Shown here: piece by piece, positions 56,701 through 63,112 of the stretch
Numbering within the stretch: position 1 is the first letter of the stretch
How the letters are laid out: the number at the start of each line of letters is the position of its first letter
Assembly (NCBI RefSeq): GCF_036499745.1
Contig: NZ_DASYDG010000018.1
Span: forward strand, 1-64,000
Length of the DNA: 64,000 nt
Origin: Pinirhizobacter sp036499745
Lineage (GTDB): Bacteria > Pseudomonadota > Gammaproteobacteria > Xanthomonadales > Rhodanobacteraceae
Direction of reading: 5' to 3'
Notes under the pieces: generated by a model
The model's database searches: none
The model's input: only the letters and a program-made list of their open reading frames with translations
Told to the model about the DNA's origin: nothing
Position numbers and translations under genes: made by a program

Positions 56701-59484
56701 GCAACGCTCATATCCGGCGGCGACATCAACGCCCAGGACATCACCGCGGGCGGTGCCATCACGGAAACGGCCACGGGAAGCATTACCGGGCATTCGCTGC
56801 AAAGCGGTGGCGATGCCCAGTTCTCCGGCACCGACGTCAACATGGACCTGGTCAATGTCGGCGGAAGCCTCAACGGGACCGCACTGGGTGACCTTGGCCT
56901 GGTGACCACCAACGTGACCGGCGACACCACGCTCGGTGTCGGCGGTACGGCCACGCTGGGCAGCTTGCACACGGGCAATGACCTGGCGATCACCGCCAAT
57001 GCCATCGACGCGGGTGACCTGCACGCCGGCCGTGACATGACCTTGGCCGCCATCGGCCTGTTGCAGGCGGACTGGCTCGAGATCGGCCGCGATGCCGTGA
57101 TCCATGCCGATACGCTTGACGTCACTACCCTCACCGCCGGGCGCGACGCCGACCTGCACGCCGGAACACTCGACATCACCACCCTGGGTGTGGGCCGTAA
57201 CGCGTCACTCAACGTAACGGGCAACGCCAGCATCGACACCACCACGGTGGGCGGCGATGCCACGGCGACGATCGGCGGCGACGCCACGCTGGGTGACGTT
57301 ACCGTTACCGGCGCAACCCTGCTCCAGTCCACAGGTTCCACCTCGATCCACCAGTTCACCGGGCACGGCACGCTCGGCGTAACCACCGGAAAGGCGCTGG
57401 GGATCGACCTTGCGAGCGTCGACGGCAACACCACGATCGATACGGGAACCACGCTGACGCTCGGTGACTTCACCGGCAACGCGGCGATGACCACCACGTC
57501 GGTGGGCGACACCACTATCGGTAGCCTGAAGGTGGCCAACACCTTCGACGCCATGTCTTCGGCCGGCTTCAACCTGACCACCGGTACGGTGGGTGGGGAT
57601 GCGTCAGTGAAGGCTGCCGGTGCGATCGGCTCCGGTCATCTGGACGTGGGCGGCAATTTGGTGGCCCAGTCGGGCGGCACCATGGATCTGGACCAGACCA
57701 CGGTCGGCGTCGATGCGCAGTTGACCGCCGGCGATGCACTGACCTCCAACACGCTCGATGTCTCCCATGACCTGACGGCCACCACCGGCAGCACGATGAC
57801 GCTCGATCAGAGCCATGTGGGTCATGACGCTGTGATCAAGGCGGGCGATGCGCTTGCATCGCAAGCCCTGGACGTGGGCAACGACCTGCACGTGACCGGG
57901 CTCACCAGCGCTTCGCTGGATACCACCACGGTCGGCAACGATGCGAACCTCGACATCGGTACGTCGCTGAAGGTCGGGTCGATCAAGGCCGGCAACGACC
58001 TGGTGGCAACGTCCGGTGGCGACACCTCGATCGACGCGGCGACGGTCGGTCGCGATGCGCTGCTCAACGCAGGCCTGGGCATGACGCTCGGCACGGTGAC
58101 GGCCGGCAGGGACATCGTCGGCACGGCGGGCGACGACCTGGCCTTCAACGAACTCGATGCCGACCGCAACATCACCCTGCGCTCCCTGCGGGGCCGAATC
58201 CTCGGCGGCACGGCGCATGCCGGAAATGCCTTCCTGGCCACGGCCCAGACGGACATCGATGCGGACACGCTCACGGCGGGTACCACCCTCGATGCCACCG
58301 CCAGCACGGGCAGCATCGACGTCGGTACCGCGGTTTCGGGTACCACGCTGACGGCTACCGCCGCCAACGACCTGCATATCGGCAGCGCGACGTCCGGTAC
58401 GACGTTCACTGCCACCGCCGGCAATGACCTCACCCTCGGCACGGCCACGGTGGGGCAGGGCGCGGTGATGAAGGCCGGGCAGGACCTGCACGTGGACACG
58501 CTCGTCGTGACCCGCGATGTCCTGGCCACGGCAGGCCGCGACGCCTACGCCGGCAACGTCACCGTGGCGGGCAACCTCACGGGTGTCGCCGGGCGCGACC
58601 TGACGGTGAACGACTACGACGTGACCAAGGATGTCTCGCTGACGGCGGGCCGCGACATGTTCCTCGGCCACGGCAAGAACGCCGGCCAGCTCGATCTGTC
58701 GCTGGGGCGCAACCTCGACTTCGCCTCGCTCACCGCCGGTGGCCCGATCGCCATCGATTCGTCGGGCGGTACGGTGCATGGCGGTGACCTGATCACCGAC
58801 CTTGCCACCATCAGCGCCCGCGACGGCATCGTGCTCGATACCTCGCACATCGGCACACGGCTGAACCTGGCGTCGGCCGATATCGACGCCCACGTGATCC
58901 AGACCACCACCGGCAAGCCGATGACGATGACGCTCACCGGCTACCACGGCGGCGTGGCGAAGAAGATCGTGGTAGACCTGCGCGATGCCGACAGCTGGCT
59001 GATCGACCGCCTGGCCGCGGTGCAGGCGGTATTCGATACCTCCGCAACGTCGGTATCGATGCCCAACGCCACGATCCAGGGCGACATGTGGCTGCGCACG
59101 CCGGTGGCCACCTTGTACATGAACAACGTGTCGCCGAAGCTGGTGCAGGCCGACGTGCAGTTCTTTGAACCCGATACCCAGTTCCAGCTGTACCAGGTGG
59201 ACAAGGCCACGGTGTCCGATGCCTTCGTGTCCCGCTACACGGTGGGTTACGACATCACTACGCCGAACTACATCGCCACCCATACCAACACGGAGCTGGA
59301 CTTCCTCGGTGACAGCGTGCTGCGCTATCTCGGAAGCACGCTGACCCTGCACACCAACCAGACCTCCACCGATGGCGACGAAAGCGATACGTCGCTGCCG
59401 CCGGCCGACCAGTACGGCCATCGCCAGAACGACCTGGTGCAGTCGAACGGTCCCGTCGCCGTGAACCTGGGTGCCCCCAACTGA
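41755..59484 (+). CDS. Giant LktA-type filamentous adhesin, TpsA of a two-partner secretion system
   Basis: A single intact frame of 5,909 residues. The start (41755) opens a long signal with a basic extension and LRKLSVALASALSLGAPAAW. Residues about 52-170 are the secretion domain (NITQTNATTIDVNTVAKNGS, ADANGFVLGTTGVINAGALA) that is bound by the TpsB partner. The bulk is a right-handed beta-helix of degenerate repeats with phrases like AINDIGTRTIAELSGGTW and VSVNAIG-type steps. A flexible Gly-Thr linker is at residues 1043-1062. Residues about 4,900-5,650 are shorter repeats of the kind DLVATSGGDTSIDAATVGRD. The C-terminus (last 170 residues) is a distinct, non-repeat domain. There is no VENN or CdiA-like toxin tip. 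It looks like proteins named leukotoxin LktA family filamentous adhesin. It overlaps tpsB by one base. Confidence 0.9.
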   Translation: MSSSSSHVARKGASSQLREVQATGIGSHPLRKLSVALASALSLGAPAAWAASTVTVSANRLPGTTNITQTNATTIDVNTVAKNGSKTAFNTFKDFTVGGGDKVNLHLPTGTENLVNLVDNQAVVNGTVSSVLGSTEGAGRVFFADANGFVLGTTGVINAGALAIATPSQATMNKLYTEGANGGGTVTDTLLNGTIDHGNADVSLKGTINTTSGVRVQARAIDASGTVFVTGGADGTGLAAVNVGDDGAITVVADDKGIHLDAATIDVSGTLKSADSGNNAVSDITLTADAEDTVLSGQSTATTGITVSGTITGKNVSLSANSRSTADYSDLNQAINTLDGLLPAGVVNIGLPSLPFGVVASNAIAKVQVQSGAHINATGNVTVQALSQSKSATSALNSVGSSPVLAAAIYGEVRGTTEASVANGASINASGNVTIKALHGSDLDISSEVSGDKAVAASAVVGNVMVDTQATIASGASITGQDVSVLARNSASYEIESKVEATGNSPVGANAALLFVDTNARAESDANLGSVANPIKSLTVVSGSTTEKMSVTTETKVGTEAEDTDPKEVVSSGGDGLIAWLEGKLGDYFLKADAEVGKQEGETPVSSTPEGEDADKNKSYVRGGLGLSLIDADQGSHAAIGPNAKVVASGNVAVQSLIESKGTQTSASTETESGDDNSANVSGSLAIDVTLVHNDGSATIGSNASVTALNIGLGSEVTVPWDLPSTSGLDDFANIPEFLSTIYDDLKANGAPLAASYVNATSKTDKVGIAGAVNYFQLGNDNTAWVGSGASLHATASTDAAWTATAAFGNDAEGTAIDDASLAWSHSLGVTADTTVQTIDIAGNFDLLKVQGTGGTGTDASSVGGGVNLVNYSDNTTAGIGDAATIQAAAVNVEANDTQQMVVVTPSAGRGSGISGNVIFAMANIDNATHASIANTAKVTAGGVDVDAHQGVGVWSIAGAIAQGTSVGVGVGIAINNLTTDTQAYIGDNSADGTVADPGAPAATVRPTAGIHADSVEVKAATDGRSGAIAIAGAQAKGDKPASGGTGGTGGTGGTGGTGGTSTDDDTPESLSNDQSPDFLATTQGKTDDSTGGFGIDTLLGKIPVLGDLLKTGQKQEGATESAGNSESKPKVAVAVAGSATVGLGNLDTKAFITGVTIDRNSGDASDIDVTALNQTDLISASGSAALSTAKTDGKASAGIAGAVAYSFMDNDTQAWLDGVTAAHAGDVTVQALSGGSIVDLGLGLAYNANSDQKSGSVAGSFSIGTASNSTTADIRNSTLTAADDSATVNVTSYDHTDIGAGGGAFAIGGSKGVGIGVTYTDIGNTNTAGIHGSTLDGFGDTSVEALNAARIASASVAGALSAGDESLELTGAFTFNTIHNDNEATITGSTISDGHGDVTVSAIGGAPVAAYDTLLTGNGKSIADVIDFSGGSLAEQGDVGSAIFAVSGALSGGSDAVGLSFAYNSIANTYAASLLGGNTSTTGDIGVNAVDSTRIFALAAGIGASDGDFAGAGSVTANFINDNVSATIGDAAAASTTTTLNGATVSAKADNAATIDTLAGAISISTSGDSAGLAVAFDEIGNQTSATIANANVTTTGTATAAGCDATTASVSASACSTGTINAAAVGVAGADGVALTASLAINDIGLQDTGAIGSLSDALRDTYTKATITGSDISTASLGVHANDSNTINALAGGIAVSTQAAAGAGFALENIGANTSATFSDSTLKATGAVNVGAGSTGSINALAVGGAVSGDIAVGVSVSANVIGNHTQATVDGITGYNSAARATMSDLTVKATDSAAINAYAGTLAIGFEGAGVGAASTVNTITNITHATLSNSTLDASSSTDVEAMSQAVIQTVAAAASGGQGLGLAGALTVNTIDNDIDASATGNDVDSSGNVTTIKATDDAKILSMAGSIGASAGAGVGASIAVNDIGTRTIAELSGGTWHARDITVSATSTNPNADGSDPAHQLDANIQTLAAGVGGGQVGGAASAAVNISTATIRADITDGAHVTAEDNIGVLAVNRQGVDVFAGSLGISADAVGLGIGAVVNYLNDSTSAYIDGGSSVNALAKNASDTLAVNSGTLAHASDLDVSQIHDASDYVNPDLSQTQAMVTGLAVNAASSQAVTTLGVSAAVAFDPFGSAAITAMADANVLGGGTHAYITGANINQSNTGAGGQQSVDVRASSHAYDAAFVAGVAAGATDVAATGAVGVNTFNRSTKAEITNTTLTSRGATNVIAEASQRSVDAVVGLAAGLVGGAGTGVANVFNADTEANVYGGSLTTGSLAIGAHDETDANMIGGAGAFGGVAVAGTFLLSSSTNTTQANLGSTAGDTVVHTSGAVGVNATSDVNLGSTMVSGAGAGGPAIAGMASFTIVGNTTKATTEKLRLDQGGTDAGAQALNVHATENIHLVPNAASAALSTASVGVGAAANVVLLESNVAASVLDSTIKSAGTVDVAAVSNKTIDMTTVSGALGSDAGISGALGLVIVGNGSLTGNDAGDDPISELDKGGNGSLTSMNSFGGSSNVSSQQMGGQLSDSDAATINAASKVSLLDGNHKLKRTQDGTQALVSNSSITTAGLNVTGTGTTSVTNVVGNLAGGGFLGAGGAIGFSVVNQAIGAHVDSSSTINATGTVDVGAKANNGTATAYSPTGAEGGSYSVATSAYQGAAGLVGLGAAVSISQLNNQVNASLDADVTGHGSNAVNISAEDDSAVAARGGGLVAGGAAAGVVVSQAQKNGAVNAGIAASTTITNSGALSISATSQGASSAKATAVTAGLLLAANGADANASDDETISATIGKSANITATSISLKAMDQPDVEADAFGVAVSGGVSIGASVATADAGTHVTTLVDDSATLSTTGATILAATSGATTTGGVRAKAVGGAGGLLLGANASVAKATSAAQVSATTGTGVHLPMGMIAISANNISYQDASATAGAAGLVGIGAAAADADASGSTVAGLGASNTSATNRNSDLAIAALGTDDNESDATAGSGGVISGNAAVARTSNSTTTTASIGDSANVHAAAIEMGALHNDNYAVEVNAVGAGIANMSGAFASSTATNNVNATVGSNAKLYATGYVDIGSSNVFANVGTHQQVQGGGGGVLSGAAADNSTTLSGTSTASIGSSTTIVSGLDSGMADQLATKYDGLTYTGGTDLFANPGRIRLGASSQVLANDTVSLDSGGAVAGAGASDSLDVNLTNNATVGDNDKLLTNGDIGIGTYTQSTTTQSALTHTYGGGALGDSSASTTITSNQSVGVGTNAMLLGFGQINLTAGMDPSGFIPSLFSADTIGQSYVIGLIAIATGSANTTIHSNATTTIGAGANVLGGADISLGSYRGTNSVSAEGTGHGYELGFIPVTSDDSNARADGSETLVLAGNVTAGIYADSSIAIDASGNLTHSTGAPVQVTYSATFSPWNYINNHLAGLTDNTDSSGNSGVPIVTGQGTPTAPTGVGVQNSNVNDGTQAGTTVGSTTGTDPGSVTGNPDDLSVGDILKGTTTSGTTAAYTLGSLYAAGGNVTVHAGSITGSGALNAHGSPSISVTNASADYLVLNDITIPTGGGGAVTFTGSANESSDAAMHVNRDTSNIAPSITLNNSYTGTVNNTPSSVTQGPAIFLGGTITNLDGLVDISNASGSVGQFAPISAQQIKEFVPNGAVAVYLPDGTFHSGADPVASYQPYQIDLGDANKAIMYVANAIYNPNGTYTDAGAFSSMLYNQAGGGNIGGVSLMFLGQCAPYANSACGSNPSSGTFSFHNQDLPLIYTLATSTSQATDPTPTTTAGASALTAQTVAVNAKWIDIDSQITAGRPTTYNITLDSQVQTFIDGQTPNHGLVDVPTSAWCVSGGATCSPGLVQYDTDTGHIVINNVNASGGGFVSLDGGIISTKAIGQITINDGYGHVTVNNNLNVPVQMADINTGNNAVGELKITDHFKTYNVGGNTIYQTFWYVDTQGSGTKVYTNSNGATDVGNAVQYTGFATDGQGIQYDPTAGLRYQWQQQVNLSRPIPTLDTITNWQYVDASGTAVSSPDYLLISSGVTTSSTDHDAFDEHVTASASLGTVNNGQYLSALDVYYHGCGDDLGSGCHYGFRKTDQAAGAGVWEYRYFEDAQLNMTSSVKADYTFHINFQGNATGQVNINSASSVLLGGNIYNPTGSTSILATQGSGGSITGSVSGGITSKGITLAATGSIGDASNPLNVVMTGGKLSVDAGAAGTNIAATTALDLDHVTAGNATTGYGDVTLSSGGSITGGSGTSVTGRDITLTAGGAIGGAINGGNPLVIAAHSTTNANHGVDHGVVNLDALNDINVRQTGGDLLVGLIKSDGGSVNVDVPDGSIVDAAGITSGQALSSDQLKTVSQTLHLTTADDGGAIAAATKQRIEQTADGYYTQYQGLMDNGQVVDGAFVLNASKLDLYRALASAELGKAADDADVQAYAAARYVTYDAYFKGLIGTDYATTAKFTTPVAAFNYVADAAQVDALTDNAFWKEGWLTSAVNNAALTDPGNKPVGSAAPNIQGRNVTLTAKKNIGALGDTASISASDLIDGTVSDADAAALAAANAPGDITLVRDGNGVLVSVQVRQTQPLFLTAGGTVAASNQAGSGGSIYLQANGDLNLAGITSDKDVSLVAVGNINNTFTDPNQAVIKANGNLTMLVGSGSSIGNVASTTGGMTTAERTVSYDIGGILLAADASQDVVLRALNHDLVFDRIGGNGQMVLRTDGNIEQALDGLALTGRGITLDAGGNVGYLGDNSKYLQLSTGTGTVDGTVGGFVRLDDTDATALNIGTLDVAGNVDVVASGDLNVTSLVSTAGYLNASSGADAAFGTVKAMGPVDLTAVGDLTVGSATSSATTGIGATLQAGKAIIATDDGSHQANVTVGGAAAVLLQSGTGIGSPLRVHGGYLTATADTGDIDLAMLTDLIDGSIDATTGSVTLTGTGAINGSSIHAGQSVDATAATTFNVGTVLADAGSASIDAGGDLTLTTLGAGTDATLISGGDINAQDITAGGAITETATGSITGHSLQSGGDAQFSGTDVNMDLVNVGGSLNGTALGDLGLVTTNVTGDTTLGVGGTATLGSLHTGNDLAITANAIDAGDLHAGRDMTLAAIGLLQADWLEIGRDAVIHADTLDVTTLTAGRDADLHAGTLDITTLGVGRNASLNVTGNASIDTTTVGGDATATIGGDATLGDVTVTGATLLQSTGSTSIHQFTGHGTLGVTTGKALGIDLASVDGNTTIDTGTTLTLGDFTGNAAMTTTSVGDTTIGSLKVANTFDAMSSAGFNLTTGTVGGDASVKAAGAIGSGHLDVGGNLVAQSGGTMDLDQTTVGVDAQLTAGDALTSNTLDVSHDLTATTGSTMTLDQSHVGHDAVIKAGDALASQALDVGNDLHVTGLTSASLDTTTVGNDANLDIGTSLKVGSIKAGNDLVATSGGDTSIDAATVGRDALLNAGLGMTLGTVTAGRDIVGTAGDDLAFNELDADRNITLRSLRGRILGGTAHAGNAFLATAQTDIDADTLTAGTTLDATASTGSIDVGTAVSGTTLTATAANDLHIGSATSGTTFTATAGNDLTLGTATVGQGAVMKAGQDLHVDTLVVTRDVLATAGRDAYAGNVTVAGNLTGVAGRDLTVNDYDVTKDVSLTAGRDMFLGHGKNAGQLDLSLGRNLDFASLTAGGPIAIDSSGGTVHGGDLITDLATISARDGIVLDTSHIGTRLNLASADIDAHVIQTTTGKPMTMTLTGYHGGVAKKIVVDLRDADSWLIDRLAAVQAVFDTSATSVSMPNATIQGDMWLRTPVATLYMNNVSPKLVQADVQFFEPDTQFQLYQVDKATVSDAFVSRYTVGYDITTPNYIATHTNTELDFLGDSVLRYLGSTLTLHTNQTSTDGDESDTSLPPADQYGHRQNDLVQSNGPVAVNLGAPN
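44883..44940 (+). repeat. Gly-Gly-Thr minisatellite inside the adhesin gene
   Basis: Repeats of a GGT-ACC-GGC-type 9-bp unit with third-base changes code for five Gly-Gly-Thr steps, followed by an acidic stretch (STDDDTPES). It is a flexible spacer between two beta-helix parts and could change length by slippage. Confidence 0.75.
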
Positions 59485-61115
59485 TGTCCCGGAACCTCAT
59501 CTTGATGAATCGCAAGGCCCAAGCCTGCACCTGCCTGTTGTTGCTTGCCGGCGTCCCGGTGGATGGAGCATTCGCCCAGTCCACCACGCCACCGCTACAG
59601 ACGCCGGCGCAACGTACCGACCAGTACTACCAGGACCGCCAGGCGCCGCCGGTGCCCGCCCGCTCGGATAACCCGCTGCCCACCGGCACACCGGCGAACC
59701 AATCGGGCGTTCGCAGTGATGTGCGATTCGAGCTCACTGCCGTGCAGTTCAACAAGTCGGCCTTCCTTGATGAGGGCGCGCTGGCGGCGGTGGCGCAGCC
59801 CTACATCGGCAAGACGGTGGGTGCCAGCGAACTCAACGCCATCGTCGACGGCGTCAATGCCCTGTACACCCAGCGCAACGTCACCACGGCGCGCGCGGTG
59901 CTTAGCCGCCAGCCGGTGGAGGGCGGCGTGGTGCACGTGGATCTGGTGGAAGGCCACCTGGGCAAGCTCACCATCGAGGGCAACAAGCGCACCCACGAGG
60001 CCTTCGTGCGCCGGCGCATCCGTGCCCAGCCTGGCGCCCTGCTGGACGCCAATACCTTGCGCGACGACCTGGTGTACATCAACCGCACCAGCAACCTCAC
60101 CCTGGCCGCGTTGATGCAGGCAGGCACCGAACGCGGGCAGACCGACGTGATCGTCGATGTCGCGGAGCCGAAGACCTACAGTTTCGATGCCTTCGTCGAC
60201 AATGCCGGCGTGGATACCAGCGGCAACACCCGCGTGGGCCTGGCCGGACATATGGACGGCCTTTTCGGCGTAAGCGATCGCCTGGATGTGAACATTGCCA
60301 AGTCGCGTGGCGGCACCGATGGACAGTTGTCTTATTCGGCCATCGTCACGCCCAGTGACGGCCGGCTCGGCGTGAGTTATTCGCGCAGCCAGATCGATAT
60401 CGTCACCGGTGCGTTCCGCGACCTGGACATCACCGGCCATTCCTCGGTGATGTCGCTGGACTGGACCCAGCCCTTCATCGCCACCCAGCGCTGGCTGTTC
60501 GAAGGCACCGCGTCGCTGCTTAAGTCGAAATCCGATACGTCGATTTCTGGCACGGCGGTGTCCGATACCACCACCAACGGCGTGTCAGTCGGGGTGAATC
60601 TTAACCACCGCGTCGAAGGCCGCGAGTGGACCTTCGTGCAGCAGTTCAACCATCTCAACGCCGACCAGCCGATTTCCGGAAGCGGTTCGTTCCTTACCGC
60701 CACCGGCAGTTTCGACGGCGTGCAGCGGCTGGGTGGTTCGTTCGCCCTGCGTCTGGATGCGGGCTGGCAGTTCACCTCGAAAGACACCTTGCCTTCGTCG
60801 TCGCTGTTCCAGCTGGGCGGTGTCGGCAGCGTGCGCGGTTACGACCGTGGCATCGTGGCCGGTACCAAGGGTTATTACCTGGATCTTGAAATCCACCACC
60901 CACTGGGTGCCACTGACGCCTATGTGTTCGCCGACCACGGCGCGGTGTACCAAGCCTTTCCGAAGGATCGCCAGATCACCGGTGCGGGTGTGGGCGTGCT
61001 GTGGAATTATCGCAAGTGGCTGAGCTTCAACCTTGACGCAGCCCATGCCTTCACCAAGGTCATTCCCGACCAGGACAGCTGGCGCGCGGATTTCCGCGTG
61101 GCCGTGCACTTCTAG
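59484..61115 (+). CDS. TpsB outer membrane transporter (ShlB/FhaC/HecB family)
   Basis: A 543-residue partner that exports the giant adhesin. The ATG at 59484 shares its A with the adhesin's stop; a second ATG (59505) starts the signal proper, with CLLLLAGVPVDGAFA. A proline-rich linker follows, then two POTRA domains: the first around FELTAVQFNKSAFLDEGALA, the second around LGKLTIEGNKRTHEAFVRRR. The C-terminal 330 residues are a 16-strand barrel with the L6 loop motif GSVRGYDRG (VRGY) essential to the Omp85/TpsB group, and the last residue is Phe. Omp85-type BAM machinery would insert it. The order TpsA-TpsB and the overlap show one operon. Confidence 0.93.
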   Translation: MSRNLILMNRKAQACTCLLLLAGVPVDGAFAQSTTPPLQTPAQRTDQYYQDRQAPPVPARSDNPLPTGTPANQSGVRSDVRFELTAVQFNKSAFLDEGALAAVAQPYIGKTVGASELNAIVDGVNALYTQRNVTTARAVLSRQPVEGGVVHVDLVEGHLGKLTIEGNKRTHEAFVRRRIRAQPGALLDANTLRDDLVYINRTSNLTLAALMQAGTERGQTDVIVDVAEPKTYSFDAFVDNAGVDTSGNTRVGLAGHMDGLFGVSDRLDVNIAKSRGGTDGQLSYSAIVTPSDGRLGVSYSRSQIDIVTGAFRDLDITGHSSVMSLDWTQPFIATQRWLFEGTASLLKSKSDTSISGTAVSDTTTNGVSVGVNLNHRVEGREWTFVQQFNHLNADQPISGSGSFLTATGSFDGVQRLGGSFALRLDAGWQFTSKDTLPSSSLFQLGGVGSVRGYDRGIVAGTKGYYLDLEIHHPLGATDAYVFADHGAVYQAFPKDRQITGAGVGVLWNYRKWLSFNLDAAHAFTKVIPDQDSWRADFRVAVHF

Positions 61116-61123
61116 CCACGCGA

Positions 61124-61480
61124 TTACTCGGCGGGAGGCTCCCACAGCTCGATGGGGTTGCCTTCCGGATCGTGGATGCGGGCGAAGCGCCCGGTCTCGG
61201 GGGTATTCCACTCGTCCTTGGTGATGGCTTCGATCCCTGCGTCGCCAAGGGTGGCGACCAGGGCGTCCAGCTCCGTCACGCGCAGGTTCAGGATGTAGTG
61301 CTTGTCGGCAGCGAAGTAATCGGTGTCGTGCTTGAAGGGTTCGACGTAGGTCACGCCGGCCTGTTGCTGCCAGCCCGACCAGCCTTCACCAATGATGCCA
61401 AGGTGTTTGGCGTACCAGGCGCGTAGGCTTTCTGGTTCTTTCGACCGGAAGAAGAAACCGCCGATTCCCGTGACTGGCAT
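61124..61480 (-). CDS. VOC family protein (glyoxalase/bleomycin resistance fold)
   Basis: A 118-residue single-module VOC protein. The features are IGGFFFRSKEPESLRAWYAK at the start, YILNLRVTELDALVATLGD in the middle and FARIHDPEGNPIELWEPP at the end, in which the Glu (ELWEP) is the usual metal ligand. Such proteins are small lyases, isomerases or binding proteins. The gene converges on tpsB with only 8 nt between stops and lies 38 nt after the oxidoreductase gene on the same strand, so it may be the last gene of the TetR unit. Confidence 0.88.
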   Translation of the reverse strand: MPVTGIGGFFFRSKEPESLRAWYAKHLGIIGEGWSGWQQQAGVTYVEPFKHDTDYFAADKHYILNLRVTELDALVATLGDAGIEAITKDEWNTPETGRFARIHDPEGNPIELWEPPAE

Positions 61481-61518
61481 AGCTTGTCTCCATGGCGGGG
61501 TTCGACCCGCGTTGATGG

Positions 61519-62184
61519 TTAACCGGCCGCATCGGCGATGTCGCCGGTTTCAAGGATGGGTTTGGAAAATCCCCGCGCCGCGACATTCACCATCGCGCGG
61601 CCGACGCGCTCGGTGTCGAGGATGGTCCTGGGGTAGGCGCGGCGCAACAGGCCCATAAGGGGAGAGAACACGATGTAGATCGCGTTGTACAGCGGCGTCT
61701 TCGACTTCGCCCCGTTGAGTGCCTGGATCACGCCTGGGCGGAACATGAAAGCCCGGCCGGGAAAAAGGCGCAGCAGCGCGTTTTCGGTGCGCCCCTTCAC
61801 CCGCGCCCACATCGACTTGCCCTCTTCGGTGCTGTCGGTGCTGGCCCCGGATACGTACTCGAAACGCATGCCGGGGTTCAGACGGTCCAGCACCGTCGCC
61901 ACTTCCATTGTCAGGTCGTAGGTAAGGCGCGTGTAGGCGTCTTCCTTCATCCGGAACGACGATACCCCAAGCACGAACAGGCAGGCGTCCACACCGCCAA
62001 GGCGGTTGGCCACGGGCGACAGGTCGAACATGTCGCTATGGATGATTTCCTCAAGCTTGTCGTGGACCACGCCGGTACTGGAGCGCACCACGGCGCGAAC
62101 GGAGGTGACCTCCGGCGACAGCAGGCATTCGCGAAGCACGCCCTGGCCGACCATGCCGGTGGCGCCGAAGATCAGGATGTTCAT
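61519..62184 (-). CDS. NAD(P)-binding atypical SDR/epimerase-like protein
   Basis: A 221-residue Rossmann protein. The nucleotide-binding loop is FGATGMVGQGVLRECL, followed by a VRAVVRSST strand that would bind NADPH. There is no full Tyr-x3-Lys active site, as in NmrA-like and other atypical SDRs; EYVSGASTDSTEEGKS takes its place. FRPGVIQALNGAKSKTPLYN marks the C-terminal part. Its start overlaps the end of the SDR gene by 4 nt (62181-62184), so both are coupled and probably controlled by the TetR-type regulator upstream. Confidence 0.87.
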   Translation of the reverse strand: MNILIFGATGMVGQGVLRECLLSPEVTSVRAVVRSSTGVVHDKLEEIIHSDMFDLSPVANRLGGVDACLFVLGVSSFRMKEDAYTRLTYDLTMEVATVLDRLNPGMRFEYVSGASTDSTEEGKSMWARVKGRTENALLRLFPGRAFMFRPGVIQALNGAKSKTPLYNAIYIVFSPLMGLLRRAYPRTILDTERVGRAMVNVAARGFSKPILETGDIADAAG

Positions 62185-63047
62185 CCGACGGACTCCGGGA
62201 AGGCGGGGATCTGGCCTGAAGTGTAATCGGTGGATTCGCTCACCGCCTTCCAGGCAGCACCGGTTTTCGCGCGCAGGGCATCGACCTCGCCGGCGTAACG
62301 CGTGGCATCGCTGCCCAGCAGCAGGTGAAGCGGCGGGGTGGGGTGGTCGGCCAGCCGACGGATCACTTCGGCGACGCGCGTCGGGTCACCCGTTTCGTTA
62401 CCGACGTACTGCGCCAGCATGTCGTTCAGCGCACCCACCGAAGGTTGGTAGTCCGCCATCACCGGTTGGCGGTTGCCACGCGCGCGCTGGCCCCATCCGG
62501 TGCGCATGCCACCGGGCTCGAGCGTGGTGATGCGAATGCCCAGGGGCTCAAGCTCTCGCGCCAGGACTTCAGTGAAGCCGCCCACGGCCCACTTCGCCGA
62601 CTGATAGGCCGACAACCCCGGCGTGCCCACGCGGCCGCCGACGGAGGACACCTGCATGATGAACCCCGATCGCTGCTGGCGCATGACGGGAAGCACCGCG
62701 CGGGTAACCTCCACCACGCCGAAGAAATTGGTCTCCATCTGCGAGCGGAACTCAGCCGAATCCATCTGCTCGAAGGGCACTACTTCGCCATAACCTGCGT
62801 TGTTCACCAGCACGTCGATGCGTCCGAAGCGCGCCACGGCCGTCTCGACCGCGGCCTTGATCGACGTAGCGTCGGTAACGTCCACGCGGGTAGCGAGCAG
62901 GGCGTCGCCGTGGGCCTTGGCCAGGTCATCCAACGTGGCGGCATCGCGCGCCGTGGCCACGACGGTTTCGCCATGCGCCAGCAGGTTTTCGACGATGTCA
63001 CGGCCCAGGCCGCGGGAAGCGCCGGTAACGAACCAGATCTTGCTCAT
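62181..63047 (-). CDS. SDR family oxidoreductase
   Basis: A 288-residue classical SDR: VTGASRGLGRDIVENLLAHG binds the cofactor, NNAGYGEV and SSVGGRVGTPGLSAYQSAKW (Ser and Tyr-x3-Lys) form the active site. The ATG at 63047 has AGGAG 7 nt before it; an ATG at 63083 is weaker. The rest, LEPLGIRITTLEPGGMRTGW, fits the group near retinol and ketosteroid dehydrogenase-like enzymes; the substrate is unknown. A palindromic operator lies 22 nt upstream of the start. The enzyme and the next gene form a two-gene unit behind tetR. Confidence 0.9.
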   Translation of the reverse strand: MSKIWFVTGASRGLGRDIVENLLAHGETVVATARDAATLDDLAKAHGDALLATRVDVTDATSIKAAVETAVARFGRIDVLVNNAGYGEVVPFEQMDSAEFRSQMETNFFGVVEVTRAVLPVMRQQRSGFIMQVSSVGGRVGTPGLSAYQSAKWAVGGFTEVLARELEPLGIRITTLEPGGMRTGWGQRARGNRQPVMADYQPSVGALNDMLAQYVGNETGDPTRVAEVIRRLADHPTPPLHLLLGSDATRYAGEVDALRAKTGAAWKAVSESTDYTSGQIPAFPESVG

Positions 63048-63068
63048 GATATGACTCCTGATGATAGG

Positions 63069-63086
63069 TGAGTGTTTAGACACTCA
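63069..63086. promoter_or_regulatory. TetR-type operator in front of the SDR operon
   Basis: TGAGTGT (63069-63075) and ACACTCA (63080-63086) are exact complements around TTAG. The same half-site (TGAGT) is found before the tetR gene, so the regulator probably controls both. Confidence 0.75.
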
Positions 63087-63112
63087 TTTATTGAAGGGAA
63101 GAAATGGATGGA

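Noticed and set aside
59000..59484. CdiA-type toxin tip at the end of the adhesin
   Set aside because: There is no VENN or similar border, no tip of different composition, and tpsB rather than an immunity gene follows directly.
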